Source: Candidatus Omnitrophota bacterium
GTDB lineage: Bacteria; Omnitrophota; Gorgyraeia; B26-G9
Direction: 5' to 3'
DNA length: 7,119 nucleotides
Assembly: GCA_018399295.1 (NCBI GenBank)
Contig: JAGYOO010000070.1
Coordinates: forward strand, 1 to 7,119
In this document: positions 1-6,385 of the stretch, in pieces
Numbering within the stretch: the first letter of the stretch is position 1
Layout: every line of letters begins with the position of its first letter
The notes under the pieces: model-generated
Told to the model about the DNA's origin: nothing
The model's database searches: none
The model's input: only the letters and a program-made list of their open reading frames with translations
Made by a program: the position numbers and the translations under genes

Positions 1-88
1 CGTCTGGCGGCACAAGGATGTCGTTTGGTTCGATTACGGCAGCGAGGTTAGCCTCTTCGTTATATACGGGTAACAGGATATGGATCAT
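1..88 (-). CDS. Probable family 2 glycosyltransferase, N-terminal fragment
   Basis: Only the first 29 codons are in the window; the gene continues past the left edge. The reading starts at an ATG at 88-86 and begins MIHILLPVYNEEANLAAVI. A short hydrophobic beta strand followed by P-V-Y-N-E-E is the classic opening of GT-A fold family 2 glycosyltransferases (nucleotide-sugar binding strand and first helix). Such enzymes transfer a sugar from a nucleotide or polyprenyl-phosphate donor, usually at the cytoplasmic face of the membrane. It lies 25 bases after the deacetylase stop on the same strand, so it is probably the fourth gene of the operon. No good ribosome binding site is visible before the ATG. 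The stretch after the motif (E-P-N-D-I-L-V-P-P-D) is richer in proline than the usual first helix, so the assignment rests on the first 15 residues. Confidence 0.6.
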   Translation of the reverse strand, partial: MIHILLPVYNEEANLAAVIEPNDILVPPD

Positions 89-113
89 AATTGGGTATTA
101 TTCTATCAGATTT

Positions 114-1034
114 TCAGAGTTTTTTTTGATTACATTTTTCGGTTTTAAAACGCAAGGTATTCTCTACTGTTTCCCCTGCCGTAAGAAAACTTCCCGTATC
201 TTTCAATCGGCTCAGCAAAGTTTCCAATATTCTCATCCGCGTCTTCAGCGGCATTACAAACGGCAGCTTCAGACCGCAGGCCTGGGTGTCAACGAAATCA
301 ATACCATGCAGTACCAGGCACATGACCTCAACCCGAGGGATCAGGGAGAGTGCCAGCCCGGGGCCGCAGAAAAAAAGCATGGTCCCGGTAAGCGGAATCC
401 GGAGAAAGCGGGAGACCGACACCGGAAGCTCGGCAAGCCCGGCCGCTCCCCTTTTCCAGGGACGGTTTATGTCCGGACGGTAAGGAACCTGACAGGCAAG
501 CCCGGAAAGCAGGCTGCCGGTGTCTATGGTTTTAAAAGATTTTTTCAGGATGACATGAGCGGTTTTAAGAAGGAGCGGATACGAAAAAGAAGGCAGAATC
601 GAAGCGTCATAATCATAACCCAGAGACTCCAGCACCTTCAAATATCCGGGATTCAGATTGTAAGCCGGAGAACGGAATCCTCGCGGCTGAAATCCGTTGT
701 CAATCAACAGCTGATGACAGCCATTGATCTGCGCGTAAAGTCTTTCCCTGGAAAGGCGGGTAAAATTTCCCGGGTGGGTCAAGGTATGATTGGCCAATTC
801 ATGGCCCCTGGCTGCCGCCTGTTTCAGAATTCGGATATTTTCGGAAAGCTTAAGATCGCGGCCGACACAAAAAAATGTCGCCTTTATGCCAAATCGGGAA
901 AAAAGCTCCAGAATCGACTTCAGGCCCTGAGAGTAAACAGGATCAGGAGACCTTTCCGGTTCCCGGGACAAACCGCCAAGGTAGTCGCGATAGGTCCAGA
1001 CGCCGTCAAGATCAACCTGAATCGATATCAGCAT
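114..1034 (-). CDS. Polysaccharide deacetylase (NodB homology domain)
   Basis: A 306-residue protein of the NodB/carbohydrate esterase 4 type, a metal-dependent hydrolase that removes N- or O-acetyl groups from sugars. Visible motifs in order: V-D-L-D-G at residues 7-11 (D8 and D10 in place of the usual TFDDG aspartates); H-T-L-T-H-P at 83-88, with H83 and H87 as expected metal ligands; R-S-P-A-Y at 121-125 (arginine motif); and L-V-L-H-G at 240-244 with the late histidine H243. There is no signal peptide or obvious membrane segment, which suggests it acts in the cytoplasm on a lipid-linked intermediate, although non-classical export cannot be excluded. The ATG overlaps the flavoprotein stop by 7 bases. 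An AAAGGA at 1045-1050 lies 10 bases upstream and may serve as ribosome binding site. It is similar in style to deacetylases of exopolysaccharide loci. The family is confident; the substrate is unknown. Confidence 0.88.
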   Translation of the reverse strand: MLISIQVDLDGVWTYRDYLGGLSREPERSPDPVYSQGLKSILELFSRFGIKATFFCVGRDLKLSENIRILKQAAARGHELANHTLTHPGNFTRLSRERLYAQINGCHQLLIDNGFQPRGFRSPAYNLNPGYLKVLESLGYDYDASILPSFSYPLLLKTAHVILKKSFKTIDTGSLLSGLACQVPYRPDINRPWKRGAAGLAELPVSVSRFLRIPLTGTMLFFCGPGLALSLIPRVEVMCLVLHGIDFVDTQACGLKLPFVMPLKTRMRILETLLSRLKDTGSFLTAGETVENTLRFKTEKCNQKKL

Positions 1035-2248
1035 TTTTCCATGATCCTTTTACTCAACAGCGTGCTCTTTTCAACACACCCGTCAAGACTCTTTAACATG
1101 TTCCCGGTATCTGCCAGTTCGGTCAGGTAAAGGCTGTTCAGCCGTCCCCGGCAACTCTGCCGCAGCGTCAGCAGCCGCGGACTCAGTACCGGTTCGACCC
1201 GTTCGGCAGCTGATATCCATTCCTCCTGAATCCAGTCAGGACTGAAGGCCGGATTTATCCGGATCAAAAACCGCTTAAATTTCGCAACCGGATCCGCGGG
1301 AGGTAAAGTTCCGGCAGGATAATATATCGGGAAATATACGAGATTCTCACCAGTCAATGACGCGGTATCCACGCAGACTGCCTCTTCATTAGAGACAGAA
1401 CTGATAAACAGCCAGCGCCCGGAACTAAGTGGTTTTTTCAGTCGGAATATCGGGCAAACAATGGAAAGATAGTTCAATGAAAAATCCGGCCCCAGGCTGT
1501 CCATCAGTCCGGGAAATATCCCGGCAGTTTCCATCAACGGGATAGTGGAAACCAGAATATCATATCTCTCTTCATTGCCGTGAGCGGTCTGAACCAGCCA
1601 GCCAGCGGTTTCCCGCATTATTCGCGTAACCAGAGTATTCGTCCGGATGCTTCCGCGAAGCTTTAAACTGTTCTCCCAGGCGTTGAATAATTCCCGCGTG
1701 CCTCCGGCAAGGCAACCGATCCGGTTATTCTTCCCTTCCTTGCAACGGGCGAGCAGATAAGCCGCGCTTACACTCGCGGCAGAAGCACCGAATTTATAGC
1801 TAAGGGCCTGCGGCATGAGCGGGACGGTTCCAAAGTAACGGAAAAACTGTTCTAAAGACATTTTTCCCAGTTTTTGCCGCGGCAGGAGAAACAGCGCCGC
1901 CAGGGCGGTAAAAGTCTGCCAAAAGCTGCTGCCGGACAGGCGGAGAATGTCCAGAGGCCCGTTCAGGTCTAACGCGAGCTGATCTTCGGGATAGACTATC
2001 TGACCCGCTTTTTTCCAAAACAGGCGGTCCCCAAGGCCGACGGATCTTATCTCCGCGAGCAGATTTTTATCGTTTTGACTGAAGAAATGATTAAACCTGT
2101 TCGGCCCGGTCCTGTCTACTTCGGCACAGAGTCCGCCGGTTACTGGTTCGCGTTCAAAAACAGTAACTCTAAACTTGCGGCTTAACCGGTTGGCGATCAG
2201 TATTCCGCAGGCCCCGGCCCCGATTACACAGACAGTTTTCTTGCTCAT
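1028..2248 (-). CDS. FAD-dependent amine-oxidase-like oxidoreductase
   Basis: A 406-residue flavoprotein of the NAD(P)-binding Rossmann / amine oxidase superfamily, which also includes protoporphyrinogen oxidase, phytoene desaturase and, more distantly, UDP-galactopyranose mutase. Evidence: G-A-G-A-C-G at residues 10-15 (dinucleotide-binding GxGxxG), E32 at the end of the second strand for ribose binding, T-G-G-L at 37-40, L-A-G-G-T at 180-184, the I-L-V-S-T-I-P-L strand at 231-238, and a C-terminal FAD-contact-like stretch near residues 373-398. An ATG at 2248 is preferred over an upstream in-frame start at 2377 because the protein then begins directly at the Rossmann strand, and because ATGA at 2248-2245 overlaps the radical SAM stop, the usual form of translational coupling. 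No Shine-Dalgarno is visible before it. Its position between a radical SAM enzyme and a deacetylase suggests oxidation or isomerisation of a sugar or lipid intermediate. The exact reaction cannot be read. Confidence 0.85.
   Translation of the reverse strand: MSKKTVCVIGAGACGILIANRLSRKFRVTVFEREPVTGGLCAEVDRTGPNRFNHFFSQNDKNLLAEIRSVGLGDRLFWKKAGQIVYPEDQLALDLNGPLDILRLSGSSFWQTFTALAALFLLPRQKLGKMSLEQFFRYFGTVPLMPQALSYKFGASAASVSAAYLLARCKEGKNNRIGCLAGGTRELFNAWENSLKLRGSIRTNTLVTRIMRETAGWLVQTAHGNEERYDILVSTIPLMETAGIFPGLMDSLGPDFSLNYLSIVCPIFRLKKPLSSGRWLFISSVSNEEAVCVDTASLTGENLVYFPIYYPAGTLPPADPVAKFKRFLIRINPAFSPDWIQEEWISAAERVEPVLSPRLLTLRQSCRGRLNSLYLTELADTGNMLKSLDGCVEKSTLLSKRIMEKC
1045..1050 (-). promoter_or_regulatory. 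Possible ribosome binding site of the deacetylase gene
   Basis: The minus strand reads AAAGGA here, ten bases before the ATG at 1034. It lies inside the last codons of the flavoprotein gene. The spacing is slightly long, so reinitiation after the overlapping flavoprotein stop may contribute as well. Confidence 0.4.
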
Positions 2249-3600
2249 GAGAGTAAAAGTGACAGCGCCAGCCGGAACTTTCGCAACAGTCCGGCCGGAC
2301 CCGCCTTGGTAAGGATTTTCATTATATAGCCCGGCCTTAAATAGAACCGTCTTACGCAGCGGTTCCGCAAACTCCATATCTGTCTTCCGCTCAATCTCCC
2401 GTTCCCTCTCCGGGGCTGCAGGCAGCGGTTAAATCCATACTCTTCGTCCTCTGCCTCCTGCCGCGGCAGCTGTTTGCGCAACGGAGTGCCGAAGTCCGGA
2501 ACATAGACCGAGAAGGAGGCATAGTCGCAGTCCAGGCTTCTTGCCAGCCGGCCGGTTTGGAGGATGCTTCGCGCGTCCTCTCCCGGAAGTCCGAGCATGA
2601 AAAAGCCAATGGTCGCAATACCCGCCTCCCGGCAAAGGCTGAAGGCCGCTTTAACTGCTTCCAAGGTCAGCGGCTTACCCAGGGAACGACGCAGCTCGCT
2701 GTCCGCGGTCTCGACTCCCAGCTGAATGGTGTGACAGCCGGACTGTTTCATCACGCGCACAAGGTCCCGATCAATGCAGTCAATCCGGGTTAGGCAGTCC
2801 CAACTCAGGCCGAGTTTTTTCATCAGTCCGCAGACCTCCAGGCAATGCTCCCGCTTGGCGGAAAAGGTGAAATCCGAAAAATGGACCTCCCGGATACCCA
2901 GCCGCCGGATCGCTTCCAGTTCTTGCCTGAGATTATCCAAAGACCGCAACCGCCATTTCATCCGGGAACCGATACAAAAACCGCAATCATAAGCACAACC
3001 AAACGAGGCAAGGACACTGGAGAACGGAAGATGTCTGGCCTGGGGGGTAAAATATTTCCGGAGCGGGAACAGGTCATGACGCGGAGACGGGTAAGAAAAT
3101 TCACGGATCAAGGCTTCGTCCAGGACGGGATTTTTCTCTTCACGACAGCGTATCCCTTTCAGCCCGGTCCGGCTGCCCCGCAGGAACTCCTGGACTGAAG
3201 CACTGGTAAAGTCGGTAATCACGGCATCAGCCGGAGAATCTTCTCTCAGGTATTTTTCCGGAGCAAAGAGGGCGTACCCTCCGTTAATCAGCAGTGTTAT
3301 CGCGGTTCTGCTTTTAAGCAAATGGAAAAAACTGAAATCCTCGTCCTTGCTGGCGGTAGAGGTAAGCGAGATCACCGCGTCCGGCGAAAACCGGCTTATC
3401 TCCCGAAGGCAGACGGAAACACTTTTATTTTCAGCAATCGCATCAATGACCTTCAACTCAAAGTCGTGCTTCAGCTTGCCGCTGAGTGCCAGCAGATCCA
3501 CGGCTGGCCAGTAGTAAGAGCTTTTAGCGGAAGAGCTGCAGTATTGATCGCGCAGATAACGCAGTCTTCCGGGAGGATTCAGCAGGAGAACCTTTTTCAT
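2245..3600 (-). CDS. B12-binding-domain radical SAM protein (BchE/HpnJ-like architecture)
   Basis: A 451-residue protein with two recognisable parts. Residues about 1-140 form a Rossmann-like cobalamin-binding-type domain (M-K-K-V-L-L-L-N-P-P opening, V-I-D-A at 51-54, I-N-G-G at 105-108). Residues about 190-400 are a radical SAM barrel: C202, C206 and C209 give the CX3CX2C cluster motif, which ligates the 4Fe-4S cluster that cleaves S-adenosylmethionine; G-V-E-T-A at 295-299 and G-L-P-G-E at 337-341 match later barrel strands. A tail with F-Y-L-R-P at 419-423 resembles the C-terminal part of BchE-like proteins. Characterised relatives methylate or rearrange unactivated carbons in tetrapyrroles, lipids and antibiotics. 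The first domain lacks the DxHxxG cobalamin-ligand motif, so B12 binding, if any, would be base-off without histidine. An ATG at 3600 is chosen because a strong promoter ends just upstream; a TTG at 3666 lies upstream of that promoter. It is the first gene of the operon and overlaps the next by 4 bases. Confidence 0.88.
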   Translation of the reverse strand: MKKVLLLNPPGRLRYLRDQYCSSSAKSSYYWPAVDLLALSGKLKHDFELKVIDAIAENKSVSVCLREISRFSPDAVISLTSTASKDEDFSFFHLLKSRTAITLLINGGYALFAPEKYLREDSPADAVITDFTSASVQEFLRGSRTGLKGIRCREEKNPVLDEALIREFSYPSPRHDLFPLRKYFTPQARHLPFSSVLASFGCAYDCGFCIGSRMKWRLRSLDNLRQELEAIRRLGIREVHFSDFTFSAKREHCLEVCGLMKKLGLSWDCLTRIDCIDRDLVRVMKQSGCHTIQLGVETADSELRRSLGKPLTLEAVKAAFSLCREAGIATIGFFMLGLPGEDARSILQTGRLARSLDCDYASFSVYVPDFGTPLRKQLPRQEAEDEEYGFNRCLQPRRGNGRLSGRQIWSLRNRCVRRFYLRPGYIMKILTKAGPAGLLRKFRLALSLLLS

Positions 3601-3609
3601 CGCAGTTTG

Positions 3610-3638
3610 AGTATAACACAACCCGAAAAAAGTTTCAA
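3610..3638 (-). promoter_or_regulatory. Sigma-70-type promoter of the radical SAM operon
   Basis: On the minus strand, TTGAAA (3638-3633) is followed by exactly 17 bases and then TATACT (3615-3610). The three bases before the -10 are TGT, giving an extended -10 as well. Transcription would be expected to start near 3602-3606, only a few bases before the ATG at 3600, and the intervening CAAACTGCG holds no Shine-Dalgarno. The mRNA is therefore predicted to be leaderless or nearly so. This is inferred from consensus match and spacing only. Confidence 0.65.
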
Positions 3639-3670
3639 ATATCACTATTTCTTTTTCCTTATGCAAATAA

Positions 3671-3687
3671 AAGGGTTATGTTCCCTT
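3671..3687. promoter_or_regulatory. Small dyad between the divergent promoters, possible operator
   Basis: AAGGG (3671-3675) and CCCTT (3683-3687) form a perfect 5-base inverted repeat around a 7-base centre. It sits between the two divergent promoters, 16 bases upstream of the rpoN -35 box. Short dyads occur often by chance, so a regulator-binding role is only a possibility. No run of T follows on either strand at the right distance, so it is not a convincing terminator. Confidence 0.2.
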
Positions 3688-3703
3688 ACGGCTAGTCGTC
3701 TTC

Positions 3704-3732
3704 TTGCTTTCCCTTGTTTATTCAGTTATAAT
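3704..3732 (+). promoter_or_regulatory. Sigma-70-type promoter of rpoN
   Basis: A perfect TATAAT at 3727-3732 is preceded, with exactly 17 bases between, by TTGCTT at 3704-3709 (three of six consensus bases). The predicted start is near 3739-3740, which places the Shine-Dalgarno GGAGG (3740-3744) almost at the 5' end of the message and gives a leader of only about 11 bases. The strong -10 with weak -35 fits moderate constitutive expression of a housekeeping alternative sigma factor. Confidence 0.6.
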
Positions 3733-3739
3733 GCGTGGC

Positions 3740-3744
3740 GGAGG
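3740..3744 (+). promoter_or_regulatory. Ribosome binding site that fixes the rpoN start
   Basis: GGAGG is followed by six bases (AAAAGA) and then the ATG at 3751. This near-ideal site settles the start: the open frame continues upstream to 3322, but that part is antisense to the radical SAM gene and shows no sigma-54 sequence. Confidence 0.85.
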
Positions 3745-3750
3745 AAAAGA

Positions 3751-5151
3751 ATGGTTTTTAAGCAGCGGCTTATTCAAAAACAGGTTCAGAAGATGATAAT
3801 GTCGCAGAAGATGCAGCAGTCAATGCATATCCTGCAACTTCCGATATTGGAACTAAACCAGCTTATTGCCCAGGAGATCGCGACTAATCCGGTGCTGGAG
3901 GAGATCGCGGTTGTCCCGGAAGGCGTTGAATCCGGCCCCAGGCTGGACCTTAAAGACGATAAACAGCTTATCCGGCAGATGGAATGGCTGGACAACGACA
4001 ATGTCTGGAGCGCGGATTTTCTTGACCGCAGCCGCATTGCCGAGGCCGGAGAAAAGAAAGATTTTCAACAAAGTCTTATCAGTCGTTCGGTGTCTCTGCA
4101 GGAAGAACTCATCCAGCAATTCCGGCTGGCAAATGAAGATGAAGCCCTGTTTCCGACCGCGGAGCAGATTATTGGGAATATCGATGAAAACGGGTACCTT
4201 ACAGTCCCTTGTTCAGAGATCGCCGCGTTTCTCGATTGTCCGATCGAGCATATCGAAACTGTTCTGGAAATGATTCAGCAGCTTGATCCGGCGGGAGTGG
4301 GGGCGCGGGACCTGCAGGAATGCCTGCTGATACAGCTGCTTCGTCAGGGCCGCGGCGCCGACTCTCCCGAGGCGGCCATTGTCTCCGGGCATATCGACAA
4401 CCTCGCCCGGAAACGTTTCAACCGGATCGCAAAGGCACTCGGGCTCTCCCCCTCCCAGGTTAAAAAATACGCGGAAAGAATCGGCCGGCTTGATCCCAAA
4501 CCCTGCCGCGGTTTTGCGACGGCAGCAGTCCGGATCGTCCCGGATCTGATCCTGGAAAAAAACGGAGAAAAATTCGAGATTATCGTAAACAGCCGCACTC
4601 TGCCGCGGTTATCAATAAGCCGCATGTATAAAAAGATGCTTAAGGATAAAAGCTGTTCCGAGGAGGCACTGACGTTTATCCGGGAAAAACTCAAAAACGC
4701 TCAGTATTTAATAAGCGGGCTTTCTCAGCGGCAGTACACTCTGCAAAGGGTCGGTCAATGCATCATGGAATTCCAAACGGAATTCGTCAATACAGGCTCT
4801 TTCAACCTGAAGCCGATCACACTAAGGGATATCGCGGAGAAACTTGAACTTCATCCTTCCACGATAAGCCGAACCGTGGCGGGCAAATATATCCAGACCC
4901 CGCACGGAACACATGCCTTAAAAAGCTTTTTTTCACAGGCTGTCGCCTCCGAGACCGGAGACGATATCTCGAATCAGAAGGTAAAGTCGGTTATTATGGA
5001 GATGATCAAGACCGAGCCGGAAGACTCGCCTTTAAGTGATCAGAAGATCGTATTTTTATTAAAAAACAGCGGCATGAATATCTCCCGCCGAACGGTTACT
5101 AAATACCGGAATTCTTTGCGGATCCCTCCCGCTCACCTGCGGCGCAAGTAA
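3751..5151 (+). CDS. rpoN: RNA polymerase sigma-54 factor
   Basis: A 466-residue protein, close to the usual length of RpoN (477 in E. coli). It directs core RNA polymerase to -24/-12 promoters and needs an AAA+ enhancer-binding activator to open DNA. Region I is the glutamine- and leucine-rich N terminus, residues 5-50, where activators act. A variable acidic linker (about 55-105) follows. The core-binding region includes I-G-N-I-D-E-N-G-Y-L at 141-150 and L-D-P-A-G-V-G-A-R at 178-186. The helix-turn-helix lies at about 357-380 (T-L-R-D-I-A-E-K-L, then S-T-I-S-R-T-V), followed by L-K-S-F-F-S at 390-395. The RpoN box at 445-453 reads S-R-R-T-V-T-K-Y-R, against the canonical ARRTVAKYR, and contacts the -24 element. 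It is divergent from the radical SAM operon, with no lptB-type ABC transporter gene upstream, unlike proteobacterial rpoN loci. Its 3' end overlaps the convergent secreted-protein gene. No activator gene is in the window. Confidence 0.97.
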   Translation: MVFKQRLIQKQVQKMIMSQKMQQSMHILQLPILELNQLIAQEIATNPVLEEIAVVPEGVESGPRLDLKDDKQLIRQMEWLDNDNVWSADFLDRSRIAEAGEKKDFQQSLISRSVSLQEELIQQFRLANEDEALFPTAEQIIGNIDENGYLTVPCSEIAAFLDCPIEHIETVLEMIQQLDPAGVGARDLQECLLIQLLRQGRGADSPEAAIVSGHIDNLARKRFNRIAKALGLSPSQVKKYAERIGRLDPKPCRGFATAAVRIVPDLILEKNGEKFEIIVNSRTLPRLSISRMYKKMLKDKSCSEEALTFIREKLKNAQYLISGLSQRQYTLQRVGQCIMEFQTEFVNTGSFNLKPITLRDIAEKLELHPSTISRTVAGKYIQTPHGTHALKSFFSQAVASETGDDISNQKVKSVIMEMIKTEPEDSPLSDQKIVFLLKNSGMNISRRTVTKYRNSLRIPPAHLRRK

Positions 5152-6385
5152 AATCCTGTTCCCGGGAACCTGTCAGGGACCAGGCAACAAATGGTTTGTC
5201 AGAACTTATAGCGCCGATCGGACGCTTATGATATCCATCCGCGCTCATGATCCAAAGCTGGGCCAGGTTATCCTTGCGCAGCGGCAGAACACAACTAAAG
5301 TACTCCCCCTCCCCCAGCCAGATCGGATTCCGCGCGCCAGTAGCAATAACCTTCTCATCGCTTCCGTCGGCATTCATCATCACCACTCCCCGCGCTTCAA
5401 ATATCAGCTTATTCTCCCTTGACCAGTCAATCGTCCTGGTTTCAGCTTCACAAAATCCGACCTTTTTAAGGTTAAGCGAATAGATGTCCCCCACCCATAC
5501 GTGTGTTTTTCCGATAAACGCGATCTTTGTCCCGCTTGGAGACCAGACAAACCCGCCCTGGCAACCGATCTCATCGGTCGTCAGCCGTTTTAGGCCGGAA
5601 TCAGCCTTCCCGACGATCCAGATCTGGCCCTTACGGGAAAACGCCAGGTAAAGACCGTCACCGCTCCATCGGACTGAATCAATTGGCACAGGGTCAAAAA
5701 ACGCGGTAAGCTGGTTTATTATCCCGGTATCACCGTTAAGCGTATAGATATTGGAGACACCGGCGTCATTGGAAGCGACGAAAGCAATAACATCAGTATG
5801 ATGGTTATACCGGGGCTTTTCTGCCTGCAGGGGAAAATCAGGGCTAAGGCATTGGGGAGTTTTCCTAAAAACTCCTTTAGCCCATATCTTTCCAGATCCA
5901 TCGAAAAAGACTGCGCGGTTGGCTTTACCCCATACAGGGTTATTTCCTTTGACCAGAGGAATCTTCTCCCCGTTCAGGTTTACCATGAGGATAGTCCCGT
6001 TTCCGTCTTCATAAAGGGCCTGGGCTGAGGTCGTGAACCAGGTCAGTGGCAGGGGCATCCCCTCAGAACCTTTGATCTCCGGGGTAAGCGTCACCACATG
6101 TCGGGTCGAGGCCGGCAGCGGGGCTGTGGGATGAAATTCCATCCGGTTTTTGTCCCAGGAAAAACGTCCGGGAACGTGCGGAATAATCCGAAAACAGCCT
6201 TCCACCGACTTTCGGTCCATCTCCAGACTGAATTCGAGAACAACCGGAGAATTTGAATCTACGCAGGACGTGCCGGGCGCCGGAGAAACCTCCGTGACCT
6301 GGGGGAAAAGCGGTTCACCGGCAAAAGCCGGAGACATCCCAAAAAGAATCAAGGTGAATAAGATAAAGGCAAAGCAAAACTTCAT
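5099..6385 (-). CDS. Secreted protein with Ig-like domain and TolB-type beta-propeller repeats
   Basis: A 428-residue exported protein. A signal peptide covers residues 1-22: basic K2, a hydrophobic run to F15, and A-F-A before G23 as the likely cleavage site; there is no lipobox. Residues about 27-120 look like a bacterial Ig-like (Big_5/SbsA-type) domain: S-P-A-P-G-T-S, L-E-F-S-L-E-M-D, F-S-W-D, F-H-P-T-A-P-L, ending W-F-T-T. Residues about 125-405 carry WD40-like/PD40 repeats of the TolB type, seen as V-R-W-S-G-D-G-L-Y-L-A-F-S (238-250), F-V-W-S-P-S-G-T-K-I-A-F (279-290), I-D-W-S-R (319-323) and M-N-A-D-G-S (336-341). It is not TolB itself, which lacks the Ig-like domain and keeps a dedicated N-terminal domain; a periplasmic or surface binding role is inferred. 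Start: ATGA overlap with folE. The last 17 residues (412-428) overlap rpoN and look like a tail beyond the propeller. Confidence 0.8.
   Translation of the reverse strand: MKFCFAFILFTLILFGMSPAFAGEPLFPQVTEVSPAPGTSCVDSNSPVVLEFSLEMDRKSVEGCFRIIPHVPGRFSWDKNRMEFHPTAPLPASTRHVVTLTPEIKGSEGMPLPLTWFTTSAQALYEDGNGTILMVNLNGEKIPLVKGNNPVWGKANRAVFFDGSGKIWAKGVFRKTPQCLSPDFPLQAEKPRYNHHTDVIAFVASNDAGVSNIYTLNGDTGIINQLTAFFDPVPIDSVRWSGDGLYLAFSRKGQIWIVGKADSGLKRLTTDEIGCQGGFVWSPSGTKIAFIGKTHVWVGDIYSLNLKKVGFCEAETRTIDWSRENKLIFEARGVVMMNADGSDEKVIATGARNPIWLGEGEYFSCVLPLRKDNLAQLWIMSADGYHKRPIGAISSDKPFVAWSLTGSREQDFTCAAGEREGSAKNSGI

Noticed and set aside
89..113. Possible promoter for the glycosyltransferase in the 25-base gap (TAGAAT-like sequence)
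   Set aside because: No -35 at a suitable distance could be seen, and the spacing fits simple continuation of the operon.
18..1130. Long plus-strand open frame of 370 codons opposite the deacetylase
   Set aside because: Its translation is basic, low in recognisable motifs and lies opposite a gene with all deacetylase motifs; it is a shadow of that gene's codon pattern.
1483..1499. A 17-base sequence, AATCCGGCCCCAGGCTG, present here and again at 3929-3945
   Set aside because: The two copies lie within unrelated genes on opposite coding strands and encode different peptides; no third copy was noticed. Probably chance, although a genome-wide count would settle whether it is a repeated signal.
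2249..2377. Longer N terminus of the flavoprotein beginning at 2377
   Set aside because: The extra 43 residues precede the Rossmann strand, lie entirely within the radical SAM coding sequence, and the ATGA overlap at 2248 is a far better start.
3322..3750. In-frame 143-residue N-terminal extension of rpoN
   Set aside because: It is antisense to the radical SAM gene, lies upstream of the TATAAT promoter and the GGAGG site, and contains nothing sigma-54-like; region I starts at the ATG at 3751.
5158..5169. Perfect 12-base palindrome GTTCCCGGGAAC just after the rpoN stop, considered as a terminator
   Set aside because: The stem has no room for a loop and no T-run follows on either strand; it also lies inside the coding sequence of the propeller protein.
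5099..6385. Calling the propeller protein TolB of the Tol-Pal system
   Set aside because: There are no tolQ, tolR, tolA or pal neighbours, and the N terminus is an Ig-like domain in place of the TolB N-terminal domain; only the repeat type is shared.
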